This document shows, piece after piece, positions 7,936 through 16,743 of a stretch of DNA of 36,211 bases. The translations under genes and the position numbers were made by a program. How positions within the stretch are numbered: the stretch's first letter is position 1; the number at the start of each line of letters is the position of its first letter. The stretch is from Prochlorococcus sp. AG-436-C13 (lineage in GTDB: Bacteria; Cyanobacteriota; Cyanobacteriia; PCC-6307; Cyanobiaceae). The notes below the pieces were generated by a model. That model worked only from the letters and a program-made list of their open reading frames with translations, ran no database searches and was not told the DNA's origin. The stretch is taken from assembly GCA_003212695.1 (NCBI GenBank), contig QCPC01000017.1, forward strand, positions 1 through 36,211, written 5' to 3'.

Positions 7936-9339
7936 TCAATATTTAGATGGATGGGAAGGGATTTCCAGTACTTTTTTAACAAAGTCATCTGAATCAAAAA
8001 CAATTCTGATTGGGATTTGAAGAGTTTTGGATACTTCTTCAACAGTTATATCATCTAGGAAAGTTGATTCGCCATGCTTCAACATTATAGAAGGCAATAA
8101 GATTTCATCGCCAAGTTCTTTTCCCCTTAATCCATCTATTACATCTTTGCCAGTTAATAGTCCAGTGACAACATTCTCTTTTCCCCAATATGGGCTTTTT
8201 AGACCAAAAACCCTTAAAGAAATACCTTCAACCTCATTTATTCTTTGCGAAATTGGTTCAAGAGCTTCTACTACTAACTTGCCGACTATCCAACTACACT
8301 TTTTTTTAGAAGATATTCTTTTTGGTAGCTGTTGCGTTGCTCTATCTATACTCTCCAAGAATGATCTAATGCTTCCTACACCATTTTCTTCTTGAGGAAG
8401 TCCTTCGTAGATAATTCTATCTGGCAAGGGCTCATTAGCTAATAAATACCATTCATCTGATAACCACGCAAATCGTGAACCAATCTTTGACTCGTAATTT
8501 TTTTGCAACGTCTCTACTAGTTGAATTACTGAAGTTGCACATTTCTTATCTACTGACTGTAAGGTATCTTTATCAGGACGGAAACGTGTTAAACCTACAG
8601 GAACTATTGCGGTTGAAAGAATAGTTGGCCAAGCCCCATCTGCATATTTAAATAGGTCGTTTAATGTATTTTCAAGATTTTCGGCATCATTTAATCCTGG
8701 ACAGACAACTATTTGTGCATGTAACTGGAGTTTCCTGTCTGCAAACCATTTGATTTGTTCCATTATTATTCCAGCGCGAGGGTTTTTTAATAACTCAGCT
8801 CTTAATTTTGCATCAGTAGCATGAATAGATACAAATAGTGGAGATAATCTTTGCTGTTCAATCCTTAGCCAATCTTTTTCTAATAAATTTGTAAGTGTTA
8901 AATAAGATCCATAAAGAAAACTCATTCTATAATCATCGTCTTTTAAATAAAGAGTTTTACGATGTCCTTGGGGTTGCTGGTCTATAAAGCAAAAAGGACA
9001 ATGATTGTTGCATTGTTTTAGCCCATCAAATAAAGCTTCAGTAAAAATTATTCCTAAGTCATCGTCTAAGTCTTTTTCAATATCAATTTCGTGGATCTCA
9101 CCAGTCTGATCAATTATTTTGATGTTTAAAGTTTCTTCTGCTATTAAGTATTTGTAGTCGATTAGATCTCTTGGTTGAACATTATTGATCGAAAGTAATT
9201 TATCGCCTGGTTCTATGCCCAGCTCTTCTCCTATGGAAGCTACCTCAACTGCTTCAATTACAGCTGGCTGTGGTGCATGAACTTTTGATTCATCAAAGAG
9301 ACCAGAAGATGTAATGCTTTTTGAGGTTTCATTCCACAC
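7936..9339 (-). CDS. Cyanobacterial radical-SAM protein with PDZ-like N-terminus (TIGR03279/DUF512 type)
   Basis: A 467-residue protein in three parts. The first is a PDZ-like N-terminal domain (about 26-75, with IGEELGIEPGDKLLSIN). The second is a radical-SAM-like core with C110, C114 and C117 in the CNNHCPFC motif followed by FIDQQPQGHRKTLYLKDDDY. The third is a C-terminal DUF512 region. The arrangement matches a family conserved across cyanobacteria whose reaction is not established. The start is GTG at 9339, which puts the PDZ core about 25 residues in. It is the first gene of a leftward unit with the TolC and IMPase genes and diverges from the DUF3120-nadB pair. Confidence 0.9.
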   Translation of the reverse strand: MWNETSKSITSSGLFDESKVHAPQPAVIEAVEVASIGEELGIEPGDKLLSINNVQPRDLIDYKYLIAEETLNIKIIDQTGEIHEIDIEKDLDDDLGIIFTEALFDGLKQCNNHCPFCFIDQQPQGHRKTLYLKDDDYRMSFLYGSYLTLTNLLEKDWLRIEQQRLSPLFVSIHATDAKLRAELLKNPRAGIIMEQIKWFADRKLQLHAQIVVCPGLNDAENLENTLNDLFKYADGAWPTILSTAIVPVGLTRFRPDKDTLQSVDKKCATSVIQLVETLQKNYESKIGSRFAWLSDEWYLLANEPLPDRIIYEGLPQEENGVGSIRSFLESIDRATQQLPKRISSKKKCSWIVGKLVVEALEPISQRINEVEGISLRVFGLKSPYWGKENVVTGLLTGKDVIDGLRGKELGDEILLPSIMLKHGESTFLDDITVEEVSKTLQIPIRIVFDSDDFVKKVLEIPSHPSKY

Positions 9340-9589
9340 AGAGCAGAAAAGTTCTTTTCTTTAGTTTGCTATGAATATGGACAATTTTCTCCTAAGTACA
9401 ATCAAGTTTTAAGGCTTCAACAAATATATAATTTTATAGTTTTGATTTGGCTGGTCACTTCCGTGCATGCAAAAAAGTACAGTCTTTAAAAGAATTTACT
9501 ACTATTTCTTGTTGGAATGCATTGATTTTTTAATTGCTTATGAAAAAAAGGCTTTTGCTTGTTATTAATCTATCTGACACTACCAACTC
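9340..9589. other. Divergent spacer between the radical-SAM gene and the DUF3120 gene
   Basis: About 250 bases with no RNA gene and no convincing small protein. The only ATG frames are 13-19 codons long. The right-hand end contains two short frames that touch the DUF3120 gene: MKKRLLL... from ATG 9539 (stop at 9590-9592), and a frame from TTG 9559 that spells LTLPTPELLLPC before a TAA. The second has an AAAAGG 7 bases ahead of it and may be the true N-terminus of the DUF3120 protein in another frame. Leftward and rightward promoters must both lie here, but I could not fix a -35/-10 pair. Confidence 0.5.
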
Positions 9590-10318
9590 CTGAGCTACTA
9601 CTTCCCTGCTAAAGACCACTCAGATTTATCTGAAGGATATTTATCGAGACCTTCAACCTTAAGATTTTGGGTTGGGATTCTTGTAGTAGTACCTGTTTTC
9701 CTTCAGGCACCTTGGGTTCACTTTCATCCTCTGTCGGCTCTTTTATTTACCTTTGTACTTTTAGGAATAGGAATTTTTTTAGGTCAATTTTTTGATGAGA
9801 AATGGTCGCGAATTGGTTCACTGATTGTAGGAGTAAGTGGAAGTTGGCTTGGAGGGTGTTTGTTTTGGGGATGGTTAAGAATGCATCCTGTCTTACACCT
9901 TCCTGTTGAGGCTGTAGCTATGCCTTTAGCTTGTGTTGGACTTTCGACTAAATGGAGAATAGGCGCAGGGTTTTATTTGGCTTGTTTGCTAGGAACTGCT
10001 TTTACAGATTTGATGATGCTATTAACTGGGGTTATGAGTACTTGGCCTCAAGTGGTTTCTGCACCTATTGATCAAGCAGCTCAAATACTTAATCAAACTT
10101 CCTTGCGTCTTTTAAATATTCCTATTTTAGTTTGTATTTCTTTAGCAGCTGTATTGATTATTTTTTTATCAGATCAAATGAATCAAAGAGGTAAGATTAT
10201 TTCTTTATCAGGAAGTACCTGGCTTGTAGCTGGTACAGCATTGACTACAACACTTTGGGTTGATGGATTATTTCTTATTACCGCTTTGATTCAACCAAAG
10301 TTAAGTGGCTTGATCTAG
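9590..10318 (+). CDS. DUF3120 family membrane protein; start codon abnormal
   Basis: Homology to the cyanobacterial DUF3120 family runs from about 9660 (LRFWVGILVVVPVFLQAPWV) through GSWLGGCLFWGWLRMHPVLHLPVEAVAMP to the C-terminal VDGLFLITALIQP. There are about six hydrophobic helices and the function is unknown. The first ATG/GTG/TTG in this frame is the TTG at 9860, in the middle of the conserved region. The frame is open back to 9578 with no standard start. I give 9590 because a CTG lies there, but a +1 frameshift from a TTG at 9559 is an equal alternative. nadB begins 18 bases after the stop. Confidence 0.75.
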   Translation: MSYYFPAKDHSDLSEGYLSRPSTLRFWVGILVVVPVFLQAPWVHFHPLSALLFTFVLLGIGIFLGQFFDEKWSRIGSLIVGVSGSWLGGCLFWGWLRMHPVLHLPVEAVAMPLACVGLSTKWRIGAGFYLACLLGTAFTDLMMLLTGVMSTWPQVVSAPIDQAAQILNQTSLRLLNIPILVCISLAAVLIIFLSDQMNQRGKIISLSGSTWLVAGTALTTTLWVDGLFLITALIQPKLSGLI

Positions 10319-10336
10319 TTCAAGAAAGTAATTTTT

Positions 10337-12007
10337 ATGAGCACTTCTATTCATAAACTGCTTATTTCCAAGGGTCCATGGGATGTGATTGTAATTGGAG
10401 CAGGTGCCGCAGGCTTGATGACGTGTTTAGAATTACCTTCAGATTTAAATGTATTGCTAATAAACCGTAATACAAGTAAAAGGTCTTCAAGTCGCTGGGC
10501 GCAAGGAGGCATTGCGGCAGTAACTAGACCCGAAGATAGTATGCAAAGTCATTTAGAAGATACTTTAAGAGCAGGTTGTGGTTTATGCGATATCAATGCT
10601 GTGAAAATGCTTGTAGAAAAAGCTCCTAAAAGTGTTCAAAGACTACAGCAACTGGGTATGGAATTTGATAAAGATGAGAATGGATTGTCAACTACATTAG
10701 AAGCATCTCATAGTTTTCGACGAGTACTACATGTCAAAGACAGAACAGGAAGAGCTTTAGTTGATGTATTGAGAGAACAAGTTGAACGAAGGACAAATAT
10801 TCTTCATTGTCGAGGTGTAAGAGTTACGCAGCTTTTAGTTGAGAATAATTGCTGTCAAGGGGTTCAAGTATTAGATGGATCTTTTTTGTATTGGATTAAT
10901 TCTAGAGGAGTGGTTTTAGCTTCTGGTGGAGGTGGACATTTGTTTGCTAATACCACTAACCCTGCTCAGGCAGCTGGTGAAGGGTTAGCTCTAGCTTGGA
11001 AAGCTGGAGCAATAATAAAGGATCTTGAATTTTTCCAGTTTCATCCGACTGCACTAAAGCTCGAAGGAGCGCCTTCTTTTCTGATATCTGAAGCAGTGAG
11101 AGGAGAGGGAGGGGTTTTGTTAGATATCCATGGTAAGAGCCCTGTATCTAATTTATTAAAGAAAGATCTTGCTTCTCGAGATCAAGTCAGTAGAACTTTG
11201 GTGAATGCTATGGAATCTCAAGGTGTAGATCATGTATTTCTTGATTTAATGAGGATTTCAGCTCATGATATTCATGATCGTTTCCCATCGATTATTCAAA
11301 GATGCAGAGAACTTGGCATTGATCCATTAAAGAGCTTAATTCCAGTAGCTCCTGCAGCACATTATTGGATGGGAGGAGTGTCTACAAATCTTGAGGCAGC
11401 AACCTCCGTATGTGGTTTGTATGCAGTTGGTGAGGTTGCATGTACTGGAGTTCATGGAGCTAATAGACTTGCTAGTAATTCTTTATTGGAATGTCTTGTA
11501 TTTGCAAGTCAATTATCTAGAGTAAATCTTGTTGATTGCAATAATAAGAATCTGAATTCTAATTACGCCAAATCAGTTGATAATATCACTAAATTTAATA
11601 ATTCTCATAGTGATGAATTTTTGAGATTATCGATTCAAAGATTACGTCAATTGTTTTGGAGGCATGCAGGTGTTAACCGTTCTAAAAGAGGAATGCAATT
11701 AGCATTAAAAGAGATAAAAAGAGATCTATATTTAATTTCAAATAATGAGTTATTAAATTTTGTGGATAATCAAGCTTTTGATAGGTGTAATAAATTTGAT
11801 GAACTTACAAGAAGAAATTTAAATTTACTTCTTGATTTAAGTAATCGACAGTTAACTAGTTTAATAACTTTAAATGCTTGCTTATTTAGGAGTGAGAGTC
11901 GAGGGGGGCATTATAGGGTTGATGCACCCGCGACTTTGCCTTATTGGCAATGTCATTCTATACAAAAGATTGGAGAAGATATTTCAACAATATCAATTAA
12001 AAGTTGA
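10337..12007 (+). CDS. nadB: L-aspartate oxidase
   Basis: This flavoenzyme oxidises aspartate to iminoaspartate, the first step of NAD synthesis, which NadA completes to quinolinate. The FAD dinucleotide motif is GAGAAG at residues 21-26 after DVIVI. Next comes SSRWAQGGIAAV, the family's hallmark of the succinate-dehydrogenase/NadB fold, then HVKDRTGRALV and the active-site region FFQFHPTAL and SEAVRGEGG. The C-terminal three-helix domain ends with ESRGGHYRVDAP. The 556 residues are complete. It follows the DUF3120 gene by 18 bases and converges on the VKOR gene with three bases between stops. Confidence 0.96.
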   Translation: MSTSIHKLLISKGPWDVIVIGAGAAGLMTCLELPSDLNVLLINRNTSKRSSSRWAQGGIAAVTRPEDSMQSHLEDTLRAGCGLCDINAVKMLVEKAPKSVQRLQQLGMEFDKDENGLSTTLEASHSFRRVLHVKDRTGRALVDVLREQVERRTNILHCRGVRVTQLLVENNCCQGVQVLDGSFLYWINSRGVVLASGGGGHLFANTTNPAQAAGEGLALAWKAGAIIKDLEFFQFHPTALKLEGAPSFLISEAVRGEGGVLLDIHGKSPVSNLLKKDLASRDQVSRTLVNAMESQGVDHVFLDLMRISAHDIHDRFPSIIQRCRELGIDPLKSLIPVAPAAHYWMGGVSTNLEAATSVCGLYAVGEVACTGVHGANRLASNSLLECLVFASQLSRVNLVDCNNKNLNSNYAKSVDNITKFNNSHSDEFLRLSIQRLRQLFWRHAGVNRSKRGMQLALKEIKRDLYLISNNELLNFVDNQAFDRCNKFDELTRRNLNLLLDLSNRQLTSLITLNACLFRSESRGGHYRVDAPATLPYWQCHSIQKIGEDISTISIKS

Positions 12008-12010
12008 AAT

Positions 12011-12949
12011 TTAAAATTCACTATTACCATTATATCCACTTAGATTTGCTAATTCATCTAAACTTTTAACCCCTGAAATAATCTCACCATCAATTTCCCA
12101 AGATGGGAATCCGCTAATTCCTTTCGTCTTACAAAGATCTGCATTATTATTTTTTCCATCAGCAGCACATTCAATTAAAATCAGATTTTTTGTTGCTTCT
12201 TTACCAAACATTTCTTTTTGATCATGACAATGTGGACACCAATAAGCATTATATAAAATAATATTCTTTTCTCTTAAATGCCTAGCTAACTCAATAGATG
12301 CAGGGGAACTCATATTGATAACCTCTGGAGGAGAACCTTGCTGATTAATTGAGGTTCTTTGTTTTTCTGGATCAACAGATGATGACCAGATTAACCCTAA
12401 TAGCAATACAACTATTGATATTATTACCCCTCTATAAATTAAATCTCTTCGTTCTTCCCAACCTCCACCAATTATAGTTAATATTAAAATTATGCTAGAT
12501 ATTAATGTGGAAATAATACAGAAGAAGCAATAAGCTTCTATTTTAAATACCATTATTCCCATTAGCAAAAAGCTAAAAATTGTCATAGAAGTTGAAAGTA
12601 TAAATAAACACCACCAAATTGGTCTTGAAAGATCTAATTTCTTACTATTTAATGAAGGTAAGAAAGTAATGATTGCTAAGATTAGTATTATTAAATATGA
12701 AATTAATCCTATAAAAGATAAAGGAATTGAGAGATTATTGGACTCAAAAAGTGTTCCCCAAGCACTCTCTAAAACTCTATTACATCCTTGGTTTCCACCT
12801 GGACAAGACAGTGATCTAATCCATCCCCATCTTTCGAGTGTTATAGAACCTGTATCTATTACTCCAATTGTCGCAAGGATTCCAATTAAAGTTTTTGCTA
12901 AATTGGATCCTGGATCTTGTCTCCTTCGAGTTTTGAGGCGAGTCGTCAC
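12011..12949 (-). CDS. VKOR-thioredoxin fusion, disulfide-forming membrane protein
   Basis: A 312-residue fusion. The N-terminal VKOR domain has four to five membrane helices, the loop cysteine pair C49 and C56, and the quinone-side pair C141-FF-C144. After a linker, a thioredoxin-like domain holds C238-PH-C241 in YWCPHCHDQ. VKOR passes electrons from newly made disulfides to quinone, and the fused Trx domain is the substrate oxidase, so it replaces DsbA/DsbB in the lumen or periplasm. Extra cysteines at 261 and 273 may form a structural pair. The start is GTG. All four redox pairs needed for electron relay are visible, and the fusion type is known from cyanobacteria and plants. Confidence 0.93.
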   Translation of the reverse strand: MTTRLKTRRRQDPGSNLAKTLIGILATIGVIDTGSITLERWGWIRSLSCPGGNQGCNRVLESAWGTLFESNNLSIPLSFIGLISYLIILILAIITFLPSLNSKKLDLSRPIWWCLFILSTSMTIFSFLLMGIMVFKIEAYCFFCIISTLISSIILILTIIGGGWEERRDLIYRGVIISIVVLLLGLIWSSSVDPEKQRTSINQQGSPPEVINMSSPASIELARHLREKNIILYNAYWCPHCHDQKEMFGKEATKNLILIECAADGKNNNADLCKTKGISGFPSWEIDGEIISGVKSLDELANLSGYNGNSEF

Positions 12950-13084
12950 AACTAGTTGAATTACTTTTCACTCAATTCTTACAGTTTTTAGGAAAGAAGT
13001 CTTTGCTTTTAAGTTTGAACGGTCATATTATTATTTAGGTTATTGATTTTGTGTGAGCTTTGAATAATGATTGAAGAAGTTTAA

Positions 13085-14476
13085 AAAAAAATCATAGAAA
13101 ATACATCATTTAATTCAACACAGAAAATCAAGGTAGCTTTTGTTCATCTTGGTTGTGAAAAGAATCTGGTTGATACTGAGCATATGATGGGTTTATTAGA
13201 TGAAGGAGGGTTCGGAGTCACTTCTAACCCTGATGATGCATCATTGGTGGTAGTGAATACTTGCAGTTTTATTCAAGAAGCTCGAGAAGAATCGGTTAAA
13301 GCTTTAGTTGCTTTGGCAGAACAAAATAAAGAGATTATTATTGCAGGTTGCTTAGCTCAACACTTTCAAACTGAATTGCTTGATTCGATTCCAGAAGCTA
13401 AGGCAATTATTGGAACTGGGGATTATCAACATATTCTGGATGTTCTTCAACGAATTGATAATGGAGAAAGAGTTAATAAGGTTTCAAAAATACCAACTTT
13501 TGTGGGTGATGAATATTTAGCTCGTTATAGAAAAAAAGGTCAATCTGTTGCGTACTTAAAAGTGGCAGAAGGTTGTGATTACAATTGTGCTTTTTGCATT
13601 ATTCCAAAATTAAGAGGAAAACAACGTAGCAGAACAATTGAATCTATTGTTTCGGAGGCTCAGCAACTTGAAAAGCAGGGTGTTAAAGAGTTGATTTTAA
13701 TTAGTCAAATTACTACCAATTATGGATTAGACATTTATGGCAGGCCTGCACTTGGCGAGTTGTTAAGGGAGCTTGGGAATGTAATGATCCCATGGATTCG
13801 TGTTCATTATTCTTACCCCACTGGACTTACAGAAGATGTCATAAAGGCATTTAAGGAAGTGCCTAACCTATTGCCTTATTTGGATTTACCTTTACAACAT
13901 AGTCATCCGGATGTCCTAAAGGCCATGAATCGCCCTTGGCAAGCAGATTTGAATACTTCTTTGCTAGATAAAATTAGATTAGAATTACCTGAAGCTGTTT
14001 TTAGGACCTCCTTTATTGTTGGTTTCCCTGGTGAAACTGATGATCACTTTGATCATTTAGTTTCTTTTGTTCAAAGACAAGAATTTGATCATATTGGCGT
14101 ATTTACTTTTTCAGCAGAAGAAGGAACAAAAGCAGCAAGTTTGTCTAACCCTGTTCCTTTTTCTGTTGCACAAGCTCGTAAAGACAAAATCATCTCTATA
14201 CAGCAACCAATTGCTGCTAAAAAGAATCAAAAATCTATAGGAAGAATTTTAGATGTGTTAATTGAAGGCAAAGATAAAGAAACGGGTGAGATATTAGGTC
14301 GATGTTCACGTTTTGCTCCTGAAGTAGATGGCTCAGTAAGAATTGGATTAGGCGAAAACTCTAAAGAACTAAAAAAAGGAATGATGGTTCCTGTCAATAT
14401 TACTGGCTCGTATTTATATGATTTAACTGGTGAAGTAGTTGGAGCAAAAGATATGGTCTTATCAATAAGAAAATAA
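13085..14476 (+). CDS. rimO: Ribosomal protein S12 methylthiotransferase; start codon abnormal
   Basis: This radical-SAM enzyme adds a methylthio group to an aspartate of ribosomal protein S12. The N-terminal UPF0004 domain begins [18 protein letters not shown]. Its three cluster cysteines are in LGCEKN, NTCSFI and AGCLAQ, the radical-SAM motif is CDYNCAFC (Cx3Cx2C), and a TRAM domain ends the protein. The first ATG (13184) lies after the first cluster cysteine, so it cannot be the true start. Upstream the frame is open only to a TAA at 13082-13084 and contains no ATG, GTG or TTG. I place the left edge at the first codon after that stop. ATC 13091 and ATA 13094 are possible starts, as is frameshifting at the A9 run. 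Confidence 0.9.
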   Translation, partial: KKIIENTSFNSTQKIKVAFVHLGCEKNLVDTEHMMGLLDEGGFGVTSNPDDASLVVVNTCSFIQEAREESVKALVALAEQNKEIIIAGCLAQHFQTELLDSIPEAKAIIGTGDYQHILDVLQRIDNGERVNKVSKIPTFVGDEYLARYRKKGQSVAYLKVAEGCDYNCAFCIIPKLRGKQRSRTIESIVSEAQQLEKQGVKELILISQITTNYGLDIYGRPALGELLRELGNVMIPWIRVHYSYPTGLTEDVIKAFKEVPNLLPYLDLPLQHSHPDVLKAMNRPWQADLNTSLLDKIRLELPEAVFRTSFIVGFPGETDDHFDHLVSFVQRQEFDHIGVFTFSAEEGTKAASLSNPVPFSVAQARKDKIISIQQPIAAKKNQKSIGRILDVLIEGKDKETGEILGRCSRFAPEVDGSVRIGLGENSKELKKGMMVPVNITGSYLYDLTGEVVGAKDMVLSIRK

Positions 14477-14499
14477 TTTATAGAAAAAAGTAATTATTT
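14471..14499. terminator. Weak AT-only hairpin at the end of rimO
   Basis: AAATAATT at 14471-14478 and its exact reverse complement AATTATTT at 14492-14499 flank a 13-base loop. The rimO stop codon lies inside the left arm. There is no G-C pair and no strong U tract, so termination activity is doubtful. It lies between convergent rimO and the PetL-like gene, where a bidirectional terminator would be expected. Confidence 0.2.
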
Positions 14500-14518
14500 G
14501 TTATTGAAAGCAAGCGAA

Positions 14519-14611
14519 TTAGATTAATTTTACTGCCTTTAAAATTTTGTTTATGCTAAATGCCGCTCCCAGGCCTAACCCAACAAGCACTAAATAAAAT
14601 AAGATTCCCAT
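14519..14611 (-). CDS. petL: Possible cytochrome b6-f subunit PetL, 30 aa
   Basis: Reading leftward from ATG at 14611 gives 30 residues, MGILFYLVLVGLGLGAAFSI... ending KAVKLI, then TAA. It is a single hydrophobic helix of about 18 residues followed by a short basic tail. PetL of chloroplasts and cyanobacteria is about 31 residues, has one helix and often ends in a similar K-I-x-L-I. That length, topology and C-terminal resemblance are the whole case. PetL stabilises the b6-f dimer. No good ribosome-binding site is visible. It could instead be another single-helix thylakoid protein. Confidence 0.55.
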   Translation of the reverse strand: MGILFYLVLVGLGLGAAFSINKILKAVKLI

Positions 14612-14682
14612 TTTTAAAATAATTTTTTTACATTAGAACAGATTTAGGTGCCTTTTGGTCGCTTTACATTGATTTTGAGATT

Positions 14683-15093
14683 TTAATCTTGTATATAAGG
14701 CATTCCATGAATTAGACAGTACTCTGCTTTTTGTAGTTCTCTGCCAAGATACAAGGCATGATCTAATTTGCTTAAAAGTAAAGGGTCAGAACCCTCAGTG
14801 ATTTTTATTCCAATTTCTTTTGCAGTTTTGCCTTTAAATTCAATAGTAGGAATTCGTTGTATTGAATTACTACATTTAAGTGGTGATCCTGTTTGTGGGT
14901 CAGTCGCTCTACCTTCTTCATCTATATTATTAGTGAAATGCTCTAGTATAATTTCCTTGTTTTTCTCATTTAGCTTGATTAAAAAATATCCTTTAGGATC
15001 TAGAGAGATAAACCTTTGCGAATATTGATCATCTATATATTTTATAGTGACTGCTAGATCATTTCTCTTCATAATATGTAGATGATAAATCAT
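14683..15093 (-). CDS. DUF4346 domain protein
   Basis: A 136-residue soluble protein. Its centre, SLDPKGYFLIKL followed by IILEHFTN, and its end, SKLDHALYLGRELQKAEYCL, match the DUF4346 domain. In other organisms that domain is found alone or joined to dihydropteroate-synthase-like proteins. No catalytic function is known. An alternative start seven codons in (MKRNDLAV at 15072) would drop an unconserved leader and is equally likely. Neither start has a clear ribosome-binding site. Confidence 0.7.
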   Translation of the reverse strand: MIYHLHIMKRNDLAVTIKYIDDQYSQRFISLDPKGYFLIKLNEKNKEIILEHFTNNIDEEGRATDPQTGSPLKCSNSIQRIPTIEFKGKTAKEIGIKITEGSDPLLLSKLDHALYLGRELQKAEYCLIHGMPYIQD

Positions 15094-15312
15094 ATATAAA
15101 TGATAATCACTTATTTTTTAAAAACGAAATAATATGTTGCAGTAATAAGAGTTTTCTATAGATATTAGAAGATAGAAATTAAGTAATTTGTCTTTGCTTT
15201 GGGAAACTATTCGGTCAAATTTATAGATTATTGGGATTATTACTTAGAATAATATCACAATTAGCAGTTATATTTTTTTATAAAGTACTTATTCTACAAT
15301 TGGCTTGAGTTT

Positions 15313-15540
15313 CTAACTAGAAATTAAATTCTTAAGCAGTATTAAAAGTATGAAATTTACCACTATAAATGATATATAAACTACTCTTGGATTTTTTAAT
15401 CCCTTGGGAGCAGTCATTTCAATACCAAAGATCTTAAATAAGGTTTGTTGTTCATCGTTATCGTAAGACAATAAACTCTTCTTCAAGGATTTATTAACTT
15501 CCTTATTATTTTCATTCTTGAGTTCATTATCGTCTTTCAT
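15313..15540 (-). CDS. Small single-helix membrane protein, 75 aa, unknown
   Basis: The first 50 residues are polar and charged (many Asn, Glu and Lys). They are followed by FGIEMTAPKGLKNPRVVYIS and a hydrophobic C-terminal helix (about 54-73, FIVVNFILLILLKNLI). The 'GIEMTAPKGLKNPRV' block looks like a conserved patch, and I believe similar small proteins occur in picocyanobacteria, but I cannot name a family. It lies 30 bases upstream of the acyltransferase gene's end and reads away from it. The 219 bases on its downstream side (15094-15312) hold no recognisable gene. Confidence 0.55.
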   Translation of the reverse strand: MKDDNELKNENNKEVNKSLKKSLLSYDNDEQQTLFKIFGIEMTAPKGLKNPRVVYISFIVVNFILLILLKNLISS

Positions 15541-15570
15541 ACAATAGGAAATTGATTGAAATATTTATTA

Positions 15571-16743
15571 CTATAATTTGCTTTTAATGGCCTTGAAAGG
15601 AACTTCATTGTTTGATGCATTGATTTCTTCTATTGTTAGATTATTTACTCTTGGAAGACAATCTTGCAAAATAGATTCCATTGTTTTGTCATACCAACGA
15701 TGCAGGCTGAAACGAGGTATTGCTGAAAACCCTCTTCTTAATTTATGACTTCCACCTGCACCTGGATCGAATTTGGTGATACCATTTTCAATCGCCCATG
15801 AGATTGGTTTGTAATAGCAAAGATTAAAATGTAAATTTTTGATCTCTTCATTACTGCCCCAATAACGTCCCCACAACATTTTCCAGTCAGTAATACAAAG
15901 AGACATTGCTATTGGATTTTTAACGTTACCTCTGTTTGCGTTGAATAAGATAATATTATTCTTTATGGGTTCATTAACTAATAAATTAAAAAATTTACTT
16001 GTTAGATATTTACTTCCCCACTGCCCCCATTTTCTGCAATGAGATTCATAAAGATTATGCATTTGATTAATTATTTCTAAATCAATGTCATTACCAGTTA
16101 GGATTGAAATTTCAATATTATTATTTTGAATTGATTTTATTTCTCTTTTAATATTTCTACGTTGATTTGCATTAAATCTTCCAAGATATTCTTCAAAAGT
16201 CTTTTCTCCTGTAGAACTCCATAAGCTTTGTCTGTTAACCCAACTGAAACAATTAGCTTCTTCTCCATACTTTTTCCAGTTTTGATCTACATAGAGAAAA
16301 TTGCAACTTAGTATATTATTCTTGATTGCGAACTCATCAATATGTCTCATAATAATTTGAGTTAATTCTGATTCGTTCTCATCTATTGCAATCAAAAACT
16401 TGTAACCTTCAATTGGACTTAGTGGACTCATGCCAATAAGTTTTGGATAATATTTAAGATTTAATTGATGGGCAAGTCTTGCAAAGCCGTGATCAAATAT
16501 AAATTCACCATAACTATGGTTTTTTATATAAAGAGGTGCAAATCCAATAAGTCTACTCTGATCCCATATTGATAAGTGATTTGGTTTCCATCCATATAAT
16601 ACAGATATACTCTCTGATTTTTCTAAAGAATTTAACCAATTCCAATCAAAAAAAGGATTGATTTGATTATTAGTAAGGTAAAACCAATCTTTTTTGTCTA
16701 TCTCATTAATTGAGTTATGCCAGATTAAATTTATTGATTTCAA
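15571..16743 (-). CDS. COG3146/DUF482 GNAT-like acyltransferase (FemAB-like fold)
   Basis: A 390-residue protein of the 'peptidogalycan biosynthesis' family related to FemAB aminoacyltransferases. Supporting segments are the N-terminal NPFFDWNWLNSLEKS, the central region YLGRFNANQRRNIKRE, where these proteins usually carry a basic helix, and the hallmark FDPGAGGSHKLRRGF near residue 335. The substrate is unknown; the fold transfers acyl or aminoacyl groups to an amine. Its start overlaps the RibD-C gene's stop by four bases (ATGA), so it is translationally coupled to that gene. Confidence 0.85.
   Translation of the reverse strand: MKSINLIWHNSINEIDKKDWFYLTNNQINPFFDWNWLNSLEKSESISVLYGWKPNHLSIWDQSRLIGFAPLYIKNHSYGEFIFDHGFARLAHQLNLKYYPKLIGMSPLSPIEGYKFLIAIDENESELTQIIMRHIDEFAIKNNILSCNFLYVDQNWKKYGEEANCFSWVNRQSLWSSTGEKTFEEYLGRFNANQRRNIKREIKSIQNNNIEISILTGNDIDLEIINQMHNLYESHCRKWGQWGSKYLTSKFFNLLVNEPIKNNIILFNANRGNVKNPIAMSLCITDWKMLWGRYWGSNEEIKNLHFNLCYYKPISWAIENGITKFDPGAGGSHKLRRGFSAIPRFSLHRWYDKTMESILQDCLPRVNNLTIEEINASNNEVPFKAIKSKL

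Noticed and set aside
9539-9592. 17-codon frame MKKRLLLVINL... as a separate peptide gene or the true start of the DUF3120 gene
   Set aside because: It has no ribosome-binding site and ends at a stop overlapping the DUF3120 frame. It would need a different frameshift with no slippery site.
15180-15310. Hydrophobic open frame in the spacer after the DUF4346 gene (F-G-Q-I-Y-R-L-L-G-L-L-L...)
   Set aside because: It has no ATG or GTG, no ribosome-binding site and only about 25 codons after the single possible TTG. Its composition is what AT-rich noncoding DNA gives.
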